Of a stretch of 17,483 nucleotides of DNA, positions 5,916-12,793 are shown in pieces; the stretch's first letter is position 1; every line of letters begins with the position of its first letter. Under the pieces are notes generated by a model, which was given only the letters and a program-made list of their open reading frames with translations, was not told where the DNA came from and searched no databases. Position numbers and translations under genes: made by a program. Source of the DNA: an uncultured Oscillospiraceae bacterium (GTDB taxonomy: Bacteria; Bacillota; Clostridia; Oscillospirales; Oscillospiraceae); NCBI GenBank assembly GCA_944385195.1, contig CALWWH010000269.1:1-17483 (forward strand), read 5' to 3'.

Positions 5916-7157
5916 TCAAAAGCAGAGCGTGGCAAAGTAATCCTCAGGGGTTTCGGCCCGGCGGATCATCCGAACACTGCCATCAGTCTGTAGCAGCAGC
6001 TCTGCGCTGCGCAGCTTGCCATTGTAGTTATATCCCATGGAGTGACCGTGCGCGCCGGTATCGTGAATGACAATGTAGTCACCGATGTCGATCTTCGGGA
6101 GCATCCGGTCGATGGCAAATTTGTCGTTGTTCTCGCACAGGCTGCCGGTGATATCGTACATGTGGTCGCAGACTGCATCCTCTTTGCCGGAGACGGTGAT
6201 GTGGTGATAGGCGCCGTACATGGCCGGACGCATCAGATTGCAGGCACAGGCGTCCAACCCAATATATTCCTTGTATGTGTGCTTCTCGTGGATAGCCGTG
6301 GCGACGAGCTGGCCGTAAGGAGCCAGCATATAACGTCCCAGCTCGGTGAAGATGGCCACATCACCCATACCAGCTGGAACGAGAATGGCCTCATAGGCCT
6401 TGCGCACGCCTTCGGCGATGACATTGATGTCATTGCCCTCCTGATCAGGGAGATAAGGAATACCAATACCGCCGGATAGGTTGATGAAACCAATGTGAAC
6501 GCCCAGCTCCTGATGCAGCTCCACCGCCAACTGGAACAACTGTGCTGCCAGGGTGGGATAGTATTCGTTGGTCAGTGTATTGGAAGCCAGGAAGCTGTGA
6601 ATGCCGAACTCTTCGACGCCCTTGTCCCGCAGAATGCGGAAGGCCTCACTCATCTGAGGCCTGGTCATGCCATACTTTGCGTTGCCTGGCTGATCCATAA
6701 TGGTGTTGGCGATTTTAAACTCCCCGCCGGGATTGTATCGGCAGGAAATGGTCTTTGGCAGGTAGCCGATGGTTTTCTCCAAAAAGTCAATGTGCGTGAT
6801 GTCGTCCAGATTGATGGTGGCATCCAGATCAGCAGCCATTTGGAATTCTTCAGCGGGGGTGGCGTTGGAGGAGAACATGATCTCGTCTGATTTAAAGCCA
6901 ACGCGATCAGACAGCATCAGCTCTGTCAGGGAGGAGCAGTCCACGCCGCAGCCTTCTTCGTGGAGGATCTGCAAAATGGCGGGGTTCGGCGTGGCTTTTA
7001 CGGCAAAGTACTCTTTGAAACCGGGGTTCCAAGAGAATGCTTTATAGAGACGACGGGCATTTTCGCGGATGCCGGCTTCGTCATAGATATGAAACGGGGT
7101 GGGGAAGCGCTGCACGATTTCGTCCAGCTGCGCTTTGGTGACGATGGGTGTTTTCAT
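5916..7157 (-). CDS. lysA: PLP-dependent decarboxylase, diaminopimelate decarboxylase-like
   Basis: A 413-residue fold-type III PLP enzyme of the diaminopimelate/ornithine/arginine decarboxylase group. The most likely reaction is meso-diaminopimelate to L-lysine plus CO2, the last step of lysine synthesis, in the cytoplasm. The PLP lysine is Lys54 in YFAVKATPNP. CGVDCSSLTEL, INLDD, the glycine loop NLSGGIGIPY and the C-terminal half with GSLCENNDKF and HDTGAHGHSMGYNYNG are visible. The usual EPGR phosphate-binding motif reads ELGR here, and GPxCES reads GSLCENN, so this is a divergent branch and another basic-amino-acid or polyamine decarboxylase is possible. AGAGG precedes the ATG. It is a single-gene transcript from the promoter at 7194-7222. 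Confidence 0.8.
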   Translation of the reverse strand: MKTPIVTKAQLDEIVQRFPTPFHIYDEAGIRENARRLYKAFSWNPGFKEYFAVKATPNPAILQILHEEGCGVDCSSLTELMLSDRVGFKSDEIMFSSNATPAEEFQMAADLDATINLDDITHIDFLEKTIGYLPKTISCRYNPGGEFKIANTIMDQPGNAKYGMTRPQMSEAFRILRDKGVEEFGIHSFLASNTLTNEYYPTLAAQLFQLAVELHQELGVHIGFINLSGGIGIPYLPDQEGNDINVIAEGVRKAYEAILVPAGMGDVAIFTELGRYMLAPYGQLVATAIHEKHTYKEYIGLDACACNLMRPAMYGAYHHITVSGKEDAVCDHMYDITGSLCENNDKFAIDRMLPKIDIGDYIVIHDTGAHGHSMGYNYNGKLRSAELLLQTDGSVRMIRRAETPEDYFATLCF

Positions 7158-7193
7158 GATAAACGCATCCTCTCGATTCGAGTGTTTTCATCT

Positions 7194-7222
7194 ATTGTAG
7201 TAAAGAATGTGTCGCAGCGCAA
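7194..7222 (-). promoter_or_regulatory. Promoter of the decarboxylase gene
   Basis: Minus-strand TTGCGC (7222-7217), 17-nt spacer, TACAAT (7199-7194), with a predicted start near 7187 and a leader of about 30 nt. It lies between the rsmA terminator and the ATG at 7157. Confidence 0.65.
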
Positions 7223-7278
7223 TGCTTTTTTTCGCTGAATTTTCGTAGTGATAGGAAGTTTCGATGCGTCAAGATGTC

Positions 7279-7309
7279 AAAAAAAGAGGATGGCTTAGCC
7301 ATCCTCTTT
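7279..7309 (-). terminator. Terminator of the rsmA transcript
   Basis: AAAGAGGATGGC (7283-7294) pairs perfectly with 7298-7309 around a TTA loop. On the minus strand the stem runs into a seven-T tract. It lies 12 nt beyond the rsmA stop. Confidence 0.88.
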
Positions 7310-7320
7310 GCCGGTATGAT

Positions 7321-8169
7321 TTATTTCAGCGCATTAGCAAGGGCTGCAAAGCCCTCGATATCCAGCGTCTCGCCGCGTAGGTCGGGCCGCAGGCCCAGAA
7401 GCACCAGCGTCTTGGAGATCTGCTCCTTGGGCAGCCCCAATCCAGAGGAAAGCCCGTTGACTAAGGTTTTGCGGCGCTGGGCGAAGCTGGCCCTGACAAC
7501 TTTAAAGAACCAATCCTCATCATCAATCCGGCAGGGCGGTTTGCCCCGCAGGTGGAAACGGATGACGGAGGAGGTAACCTTTGGCCGGGGCAGGAAACAA
7601 TCCGGCGGCACGTCAAAGCAGATCTCTGCATCGGCCCAGTAGCGGCAGAAAATCGTGAAAGCGCCGTAGTTGGAGCTGCCGGCCTTGGCACAGATGCGCT
7701 GGGCAACCTCTTTCTGAATCATCACCGTCACGTCGCTGAAGCAGCGGCTGGACAGAAGACGGGTCAGAACCTCGGTGGTAATATAGTAGGGGAGGTTGGC
7801 GCAGGCAACTGCCCGGCGGCCCTGGGCCTTTTCAGCGACCAGTGCAGGCAGATCGGTCTTCAGCACGTCGGAAAAAAGCAACTCAATGTTTCCATACTCT
7901 GCTAGGGTTTCTGCCAGCAAGGGTTTCAGGCTTGTGTCGACTTCTACAGCGCAGACAGAGGCTGCGCGCTCACAGAGTCGGGTGGTCAGTGTGCCGACCC
8001 CGGGGCCGATTTCCAACACAAAAGCGTCGTCAACGTCAGCCGCCTCGGCGATCTGCATCGGAACCCAGTCTCGTACCAGAAAATTCTGGCCTTTGGATTT
8101 CGAAAAATGAAAGCCATGCCGCGCCAACAGCTCCCGCAGCTCGGATTCTTTGCACAGATTGATAGCCAT
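7321..8169 (-). CDS. rsmA: 16S rRNA (adenine(1518)-N6/adenine(1519)-N6)-dimethyltransferase
   Basis: A 282-residue KsgA/RsmA enzyme that dimethylates the two adjacent adenines in the loop of 16S rRNA helix 45 during small-subunit assembly, using S-adenosylmethionine. Diagnostic features are the N-terminal KSKGQNFL (25-31), SAM motif I VLEIGPGVGTLT (51-62), the acidic SAM ribose ligand in VCAVEVD, and the catalytic NLPYYITT (125-132). The C-terminal helical domain has SFAQRRKTLVNGL, typical of the family. GAGGTG precedes the ATG but sits in an inverted repeat. It has its own promoter and terminator, so it is monocistronic here rather than linked to rnmV as in Bacillus. Confidence 0.95.
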   Translation of the reverse strand: MAINLCKESELRELLARHGFHFSKSKGQNFLVRDWVPMQIAEAADVDDAFVLEIGPGVGTLTTRLCERAASVCAVEVDTSLKPLLAETLAEYGNIELLFSDVLKTDLPALVAEKAQGRRAVACANLPYYITTEVLTRLLSSRCFSDVTVMIQKEVAQRICAKAGSSNYGAFTIFCRYWADAEICFDVPPDCFLPRPKVTSSVIRFHLRGKPPCRIDDEDWFFKVVRASFAQRRKTLVNGLSSGLGLPKEQISKTLVLLGLRPDLRGETLDIEGFAALANALK

Positions 8170-8175
8170 AGTGCA

Positions 8176-8196
8176 CCTCGAGTTATCATCTCGAGG
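8176..8196 (-). promoter_or_regulatory. Inverted repeat covering the rsmA ribosome binding site
   Basis: CCTCGAG (8176-8182) and CTCGAGG (8190-8196) are perfect inverse complements with a 7-nt centre. The distal arm, read on the minus strand, contains the GAGG of the rsmA ribosome binding site. The other arm starts at about the predicted transcription start. It could mask the site in the RNA or be an operator at +1. Confidence 0.45.
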
Positions 8197-8198
8197 CT

Positions 8199-8227
8199 AG
8201 TATAGCAGAAATCGAACCATTTCGCAA
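8199..8227 (-). promoter_or_regulatory. Promoter of rsmA
   Basis: Minus-strand TTGCGA (8227-8222), 17-nt spacer, TATACT (8204-8199). The predicted start near 8192 gives a very short leader of about 22 nt. The -35 abuts the stop codon of the upstream carboxypeptidase gene. Confidence 0.65.
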
Positions 8228-8230
8228 GTC

Positions 8231-9373
8231 CTATGCGTCGCACAGGCACAGCGCCCGGAGCATACGGCAGGTAAGCTCCCACCAGCTAAGGCGCGGGACT
8301 TCTTCAGAAGCTACCAGCGGCAGCTCGGCGATGGTCTCCTCCCCGGCGGTGACGTATATCGTCCCAAGCTGCTGACCAGCTTCCACCGGAGCGGTGACAC
8401 TTTCGTCGAGTTCGATGCGCTGTTCCGGCGTTTTGCCTTTTTCCAGTAGCACAGGCGTTGCGTCCTTCAGCACAGGCGTAATTTCCGAAACAGTGCCAAA
8501 GGTGACCGGAATAGATGCGATGCCGAGCAAGTCCGGCGTATACAGCCGCCAATTGGCAAATCCGTAATCTAGCAGAGCTTTTGCAGATTCGAAGCGATCC
8601 GTAGAGCTGCTGCAATTGAGTACGACAGCGATCAATTCAATGCCATCCCTCTGGGCCGAGGCGGACAGACAGTGTCCTGCCGTGGAGGTGTAGCCGGTTT
8701 TGAGGCCGGTGGTACCGCTGTAGAAGCGCACCAGTTTGTTGGTGTTGGAGAGCCCAAACTGTCCGTCCCGTACGGTGTCCATCCATATGGTGGTGTACTG
8801 GCGGATTTCATCATGGCTCAGTAGCTCCCGGCTGATAACCGCCAAATCATGGGCTGAGGTCAGGTGTTCCGCCGCGTCCGGATCATCGTCTAAACCGGTA
8901 CAGTTGACAAAGTGGGTGTCCGAGAGCTCCAGCTCCTCGGCACGCTGATTCATCTGCTCCACAAAAGCGTCCTCGCTTCCTGCGACATGTTCTGCCAGGG
9001 CAGTAGCGCAGTCATTGGCAGAGGAAACAACCACGCATTTGAGCATATCCTGCAGAGACATCTGCTCGCCCTCCTCAAGATAGACCTGGCTGCCGCCATT
9101 GGCAGCAGCGGCGGCGGAGGTGGTGACGGTGTCTTCCCAGGTGATGCGCCCGCTGTCCAGGGCTTCCATCACCAGCAGGAGAGTCATGATCTTTGTCACG
9201 GAGGCAGGCGCCAGGCGTTCGTGAGCATTTTTCTCCCAGAGCACCGTGCCTGTGGCGGCATCCATCAGGATTGCCGATGGCGCTGGCACATCCAGGCCTG
9301 CGGCCTGGACAGTGGGGATCATTGGGAGCATCAGGGATAGAATCAAAACAAGAGACAGCAGCGCTTTGCGCAT
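8231..9373 (-). CDS. dacF: Serine-type D-alanyl-D-alanine carboxypeptidase (DacF/PBP5-like)
   Basis: A 380-residue low-molecular-weight penicillin-binding protein that trims the terminal D-Ala from peptidoglycan pentapeptides outside the membrane. It has a Sec signal peptide (residues 1-24, cleavage near VQA-AG), the S11 active-site motifs SVTK (Ser58-Lys61), SAN (118-120) and KTG (225-227), then a beta-rich C-terminal domain (about 285-365). A terminal amphipathic stretch with paired Trp (SWWELTCRMLRAL) probably anchors it to the membrane. The SD GGAAGGG lies in the 3' arm of the terminator of the gene upstream. No good promoter is visible in the 70-bp gap, so expression may depend on read-through. 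DacF is chosen by size and architecture; DacA/DacB-type sporulation roles are possible. Confidence 0.92.
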   Translation of the reverse strand: MRKALLSLVLILSLMLPMIPTVQAAGLDVPAPSAILMDAATGTVLWEKNAHERLAPASVTKIMTLLLVMEALDSGRITWEDTVTTSAAAAANGGSQVYLEEGEQMSLQDMLKCVVVSSANDCATALAEHVAGSEDAFVEQMNQRAEELELSDTHFVNCTGLDDDPDAAEHLTSAHDLAVISRELLSHDEIRQYTTIWMDTVRDGQFGLSNTNKLVRFYSGTTGLKTGYTSTAGHCLSASAQRDGIELIAVVLNCSSSTDRFESAKALLDYGFANWRLYTPDLLGIASIPVTFGTVSEITPVLKDATPVLLEKGKTPEQRIELDESVTAPVEAGQQLGTIYVTAGEETIAELPLVASEEVPRLSWWELTCRMLRALCLCDA

Positions 9374-9374
9374 A

Positions 9375-9422
9375 AAAAATCACCCTTCCGGTTCGTTTGC
9401 AACAGCATATGAACCGGAAGGG
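9375..9422 (-). terminator. Terminator/leader hairpin between HPr-like gene and dacF
   Basis: CCCTTCCGGTTC (9383-9394) pairs perfectly with GAACCGGAAGGG (9411-9422), a 12-bp stem with a 16-nt loop. On the minus strand it is followed by TGATTTTTT and then directly by the dacF ATG. The 3' arm therefore holds the dacF ribosome binding site. It looks like a terminator that doubles as a translation-masking hairpin. Confidence 0.75.
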
Positions 9423-9443
9423 CAGATTATGAAAGCTTGTCTT

Positions 9444-9692
9444 TTATGCCTTGGAGGCGTTGCAGGTGTACTTCTGAATTTTTTCGCAGAAGGCGTCGGC
9501 GTCGGCGTCATCGCCGCGATACTGAATGAGAATGGGCTGGGAAAGGTCCAGTGTGAAAAGACCAAGGATGGATTTAGCATCACAGGTGTATGTATCGGAC
9601 ACGGCGTGGATATCGCAGCTCTGCAAGCTGGCAGTGCAAACAAAATCTTTCACCTGTTCGATGGTGGACAGCTGGACATAGAATTCTCTCAT
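9444..9692 (-). CDS. HPr-like protein lacking the active-site histidine
   Basis: An 82-residue protein with the HPr fold pattern. The region around CDAKSILGLFTLDL matches the Ser46 regulatory-phosphorylation segment of HPr (AKSIMGVMSL), and aligning the TAS segment without gaps places Thr10 where catalytic His15 should be and Glu12 in place of Arg17. It therefore cannot carry phosphate from Enzyme I to sugar permeases. Bacillus Crh, where His15 is Gln and Ser46 is kept, is a known parallel for a purely regulatory HPr. The ATG at 9690-9692 has GGAGG five bases upstream; a TTG 12 nt earlier is less likely because it overlaps that site. Five cysteines in 82 residues are also unusual. It is followed by the hairpin leading to dacF. 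Confidence 0.8.
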   Translation of the reverse strand: MREFYVQLSTIEQVKDFVCTASLQSCDIHAVSDTYTCDAKSILGLFTLDLSQPILIQYRGDDADADAFCEKIQKYTCNASKA

Positions 9693-9763
9693 TGTAACCT
9701 CCAAAATAACTGTACAATCCGCTCAAAATATGATATGATGCAGAGAAAGATAAAGCGTGCGGA

Positions 9764-9792
9764 TTGTGGATGCGGCTTACATTCCATATTAT
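9764..9792 (+). promoter_or_regulatory. Promoter of the mtaB operon
   Basis: TTGTGG (9764-9769), 17-nt spacer, TATTAT (9787-9792) predict a start near 9799, giving a leader of about 70 nt before the ATG at 9868. It lies inside the longest open frame beginning at 9757, arguing against that start. Confidence 0.55.
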
Positions 9793-9867
9793 TATACGTT
9801 GTGGAAGCCGGAATTTCAACCATTTTTCGCTCAATTCACGCCGAATTCTGATTTTTTGGTGATTTGC

Positions 9868-11157
9868 ATGATTTTTTCGTTTTACACTCTGGGTTGTAAG
9901 GTCAATCAATACGAAACCCAAGCCATGGAGCAGGAGCTTTTGCGCCGGGGACACCAGCTGGCGCCCTTCACGGCGCTCTGTGACTGCTACATCATCAATT
10001 CCTGCACGGTTACGGCAGTGTCCGACAAAAAGAACCGTTCCATGATCCGCCAGGCAAAGCGCCGCAACCCCAACGCTGTGATCGCTGTGTGCGGCTGCTA
10101 TGCACAGACCCAGCCGGATGCGGTCAAGGCGCTGGGTGTTGATGTCATCTCCGGTACGGGCGACCGCATGGCCTTTTTAGACGCTCTGGAGCGCGCTGCT
10201 CTTGGGGCAGAGAGGCCAGCAGAACTGGTCGGTCCGTCTAAGGAGCTACGGAGCTTCGAGCTCCTGCCTCCAGGCAGCCTGGAGGGCCGTACCCGTGCAA
10301 TGCTGAAGGTGCAGGATGGCTGCGACAATTACTGTACCTATTGCATCATTCCCTACGCCCGTGGTCCTGTGCGCAGCCTGCCTGTGGAGTCGGCTGTGGC
10401 CCAGCTGCACCAGCTGGCGGAGATGGGGTATCGGGAGTGCGTCATCACCGGCATCGAAATCGCCTCCTGGGGTAAGGATTTCAAGCCTCGCCGGCCCATG
10501 GTGGAGCTTATTGAGGCCCTCTGTGCGGCGCAGCCGCAGATGCGCATTCGCCTGGGCTCCCTGGAGCCCCGTGTTGTGGACGAGGACTTTTGCACCCGGC
10601 TGCGTGGCTTTGAGAACCTATGTCCCCAGTTCCACCTGAGCCTACAATCCGGCTGTGACGCGACACTCAAGCGCATGGCGCGAAAATACAACACCGAACG
10701 CTACTATCAAAGTGTCTGCCTCCTGCGGGAGGCATTCCCCGGCTGCGCCATAACTACCGATCTGATCACCGGGTTTCCGGGCGAGACGGAGGAGGAATTT
10801 GCCCAAACTCTGGCTTTTATGGAGCGCGTGCAGTTTGCCCAGATGCATATCTTCCCTTACTCCCGCCGCAGCGGCACCCGGGCAGACCAGTTTCCGGACC
10901 AGGTGGAGAAGCGGATCAAAGAAGCCCGCGCCGCCCGGGGAGCGGCTCTGGCAGAGCGCATGATGGAAGATTACCGCGCTGCCATGATCGGCAAGAGGGT
11001 TGCGGTGCTCTTTGAGCAGCCAGGCCCCGGCGGTTTCTGGGGCCATGCGCCGAACTATGTCCCTGTCTGCGTCCCGGACGATGTACAGCAGGGGGAGGTG
11101 CGCCAGGTCCGGATTGTATCCTCCGGCAAGGGCTGCGTGATGGGAGAATTGGAATGA
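9868..11157 (+). CDS. mtaB: tRNA (N6-threonylcarbamoyladenosine(37)-C2)-methylthiotransferase
   Basis: A 429-residue radical SAM methylthiotransferase that converts t6A37 to ms2t6A37 in tRNAs reading ANN codons. The N-terminal UPF0004 domain starts FYTLGCKVNQYETQAM, with second-cluster cysteines at Cys10, Cys46 (NSCTV) and Cys77 (CGCYAQ). The radical SAM domain has CDNYCTYC (Cys152, Cys156, Cys159) and GFPGETEEEF, followed by a C-terminal TRAM-like RNA-binding domain from about 370. CKVN and the order of motifs favour MtaB over MiaB or RimO. The start at 9868 puts the LGC motif at the normal distance from the N-terminus; the longer frame would add 37 residues not typical of the family. The upstream ribosome binding site (GGTGAT) is weak. 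The methyltransferase gene follows 12 nt downstream. Confidence 0.93.
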   Translation: MIFSFYTLGCKVNQYETQAMEQELLRRGHQLAPFTALCDCYIINSCTVTAVSDKKNRSMIRQAKRRNPNAVIAVCGCYAQTQPDAVKALGVDVISGTGDRMAFLDALERAALGAERPAELVGPSKELRSFELLPPGSLEGRTRAMLKVQDGCDNYCTYCIIPYARGPVRSLPVESAVAQLHQLAEMGYRECVITGIEIASWGKDFKPRRPMVELIEALCAAQPQMRIRLGSLEPRVVDEDFCTRLRGFENLCPQFHLSLQSGCDATLKRMARKYNTERYYQSVCLLREAFPGCAITTDLITGFPGETEEEFAQTLAFMERVQFAQMHIFPYSRRSGTRADQFPDQVEKRIKEARAARGAALAERMMEDYRAAMIGKRVAVLFEQPGPGGFWGHAPNYVPVCVPDDVQQGEVRQVRIVSSGKGCVMGELE

Positions 11158-11169
11158 GGAGAAAATACA

Positions 11170-11985
11170 ATGAGCGAAAAATACACCTTTGAACAAATCC
11201 AAGCCATCAAAAACGAGACCCAGCAGGTTGCGCTGACCTATGAGGTGTTCGACGAGGACAGCCGCCTGAACCGGTCCCAAGCGGCCCGGGTGGAGTTTTT
11301 GACCACGATCCGCTACATCGACCGCTACCTTCGTCCTGGTATGCGCGTTCTGGATATCGGCGCCGGAGCGGGTGAGTATAGCCTGCACTATGCCCGCCAG
11401 GGCTATGAGGTCTGCGCGCTGGAGCTGAGCCCGGCGAATATCGCTGCTTTTGAGAAAAAGCGCACGCCGTACCTCAAGCTGGATTTGCGGCAGGGCAACG
11501 CCCTGGATCTGTCTGCCTATGCAGATGCCAGCTTTGATATCGTCCTCCTGATGGGGCCGCTGTATCACCTCCATTCTGCGGATGATCGCCAGCAGGCCAT
11601 TGCAGAGGCTAAGCGCGTTTGCAAGCCCATGGGAACGATCTTCTTCGCCTTTATCAATAACGACATGATCCCTCTGACGGAATTGATGTACCTTCCAGAC
11701 TTCTTTACCACTGGCGATTACAATCATGAGACCTTCAAGATGGATGACTTCCCCTTTGTCTTCTTTACCCTGGATCAGTGCCGCCAGATGCTCCGTCAGG
11801 CGAGCATCAATATCCTCCACACCGTGGCCTCTGATGGTGTCAGCGAATTGCTGGCCAGGCAGATCAACGCAATGAATGAAGAAAATTATCAGCAGTACCT
11901 CCGCTATCATTTCTATTGCTGCGAAAAGCCAGAAATGCTTGGACGAAGCAATCATCTGCTCTTTGTCGGCAGCAGTCGGATATAA
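11170..11985 (+). CDS. Class I SAM-dependent methyltransferase
   Basis: A 271-residue Rossmann-fold methyltransferase. Motif I is VLDIGAGAGEY (60-70), the acidic ribose ligand is Glu85 in CALELSP, and post-I/motif IV are seen as DIVLLMGPLYHL. The first 50 residues are a helical cap and the region after 180 probably forms the substrate lid. The substrate is unknown: the family (Methyltransf_11/25 type) covers small molecules, lipids and tRNA. AGGAG lies within the 12-nt gap after mtaB, partly overlapping the mtaB stop, so the two are co-transcribed. Partnership with mtaB makes an RNA or translation-linked role conceivable but not shown. Confidence 0.85.
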   Translation: MSEKYTFEQIQAIKNETQQVALTYEVFDEDSRLNRSQAARVEFLTTIRYIDRYLRPGMRVLDIGAGAGEYSLHYARQGYEVCALELSPANIAAFEKKRTPYLKLDLRQGNALDLSAYADASFDIVLLMGPLYHLHSADDRQQAIAEAKRVCKPMGTIFFAFINNDMIPLTELMYLPDFFTTGDYNHETFKMDDFPFVFFTLDQCRQMLRQASINILHTVASDGVSELLARQINAMNEENYQQYLRYHFYCCEKPEMLGRSNHLLFVGSSRI

Positions 11986-11990
11986 ACAGC

Positions 11991-12022
11991 AAGGATGCCG
12001 CTCAATAGAGCGGCATCCTTTT
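11991..12022. terminator. Convergent terminator, 13-bp stem
   Basis: AAGGATGCCGCTC (11991-12003) pairs perfectly with GAGCGGCATCCTT (12008-12020) around AATA. TTTTAG follows on the + strand. It directly abuts the stop codon (12021-12023) of the convergent gene and can serve both strands. Confidence 0.85.
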
Positions 12023-12692
12023 AGCAGATGTTGAAGTTGGTGTGCTCCCACTGGGCCAAAGCCTCAGCCATTTGCGTCCCGTAGCTGGAAGCCAGATCAT
12101 CCATGACCCCTTTGGCAATCAGGTCATCCCCAAAGATCGCGCAGATCACTTCGCGGAAAGACCAATATAGATGTCCGCAGTGATAGTCAAAACCTTTTTT
12201 GTACTCTGTCTTAGGGGGCAGGGAGGGGGGTTCCTTATAATTTGTTCCCACAACCCGGTGGATGCAGTAGGGGGCGCTGTTGAGATTGGCGTGGACTTCA
12301 AAGCGCAGCGCCGGATTAAACCCGCGGCAGAGCGCTTCGTCAATATAAGTACAATAGACATTGCCGGCCTCCGTGCAGCCCATCTGTGCAAACTGCTGGT
12401 GCCACAGGCAGCGCTTGATGTGCACTTCGTAGTCCGGGCAAATACTGACACACTCGGTGCGGGTAGCGTCTGCATCCTCGCTCATGATGAGCTCGCTGTA
12501 TTGCAGATAGGTAGCGTGGTCCAGCGGCTTGCCGTCGCGGATGGCGCGCTGCGCCATGCGGCGGCCTCGCTGCCCTGCATAATATTGGACTGCGTGAATA
12601 AAGGCCGCCTTGCCGCGTTCATCATAAGCCTGCGTCAGGCGTACATAAAACCGTGCGGCAAGAAAAGCGTGGACTTTTTCGTTGAAAGGCAT
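12021..12692 (-). CDS. L-2-amino-thiazoline-4-carboxylate (ATC) hydrolase family protein
   Basis: A 223-residue soluble protein resembling the ATC-hydrolase family (Pfam ATC_hydrolase). The founding member opens the thiazoline ring of L-ATC on the way to L-cysteine; most clostridial relatives have no tested function. The recognised part is the mid-protein stretch YCTYIDEALCRGFNP (113-127), followed by a strand with NSAPYCIHRV, and several cysteines and histidines (Cys81, Cys85, Cys95, His98, Cys106, Cys114, Cys122, Cys143). The N-terminal 80 residues are helical. CGGAGG precedes the ATG. No signal peptide or membrane span. It is divergent from the metal-hydrolase gene and convergent with the methyltransferase. 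The family is fairly secure, the reaction is not. Confidence 0.75.
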   Translation of the reverse strand: MPFNEKVHAFLAARFYVRLTQAYDERGKAAFIHAVQYYAGQRGRRMAQRAIRDGKPLDHATYLQYSELIMSEDADATRTECVSICPDYEVHIKRCLWHQQFAQMGCTEAGNVYCTYIDEALCRGFNPALRFEVHANLNSAPYCIHRVVGTNYKEPPSLPPKTEYKKGFDYHCGHLYWSFREVICAIFGDDLIAKGVMDDLASSYGTQMAEALAQWEHTNFNIC

Positions 12693-12724
12693 GAAGATTC
12701 CTCCGGGAATATAGTGAGTTGCTA

Positions 12725-12753
12725 TTACATGAAAAGGTAAAGTATGTTATAAT
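12725..12753 (+). promoter_or_regulatory. Promoter of the MBL-fold hydrolase gene
   Basis: TTACAT (12725-12730), 17-nt spacer, TATAAT (12748-12753) with an extended -10 (TGT before it). The predicted start near 12760 leaves a leader of about 34 nt. It rules out the in-frame ATG at 12719 as the start. Confidence 0.82.
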
Positions 12754-12793
12754 GTTAGATGCCAAGCGTATTAAAAATTGTGGAGGGTTCAAT

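Noticed and set aside
7321..9692. rsmA, dacF and the HPr-like gene as one operon
   Set aside because: rsmA has its own promoter (8199-8227), and a terminator hairpin lies between the HPr-like gene and dacF; at most HPr-like and dacF are linked by read-through.
9757..9867. An N-terminal extension of MtaB from 9757
   Set aside because: It contains the likely promoter and would move the conserved LGC motif 37 residues away from its normal place.
10642..12051. A 469-codon minus-strand open frame opposite mtaB and the methyltransferase
   Set aside because: It overlaps two convincingly identified + strand genes along its whole length, shows no recognisable motif, and arises from GC-rich codon use in the true genes.
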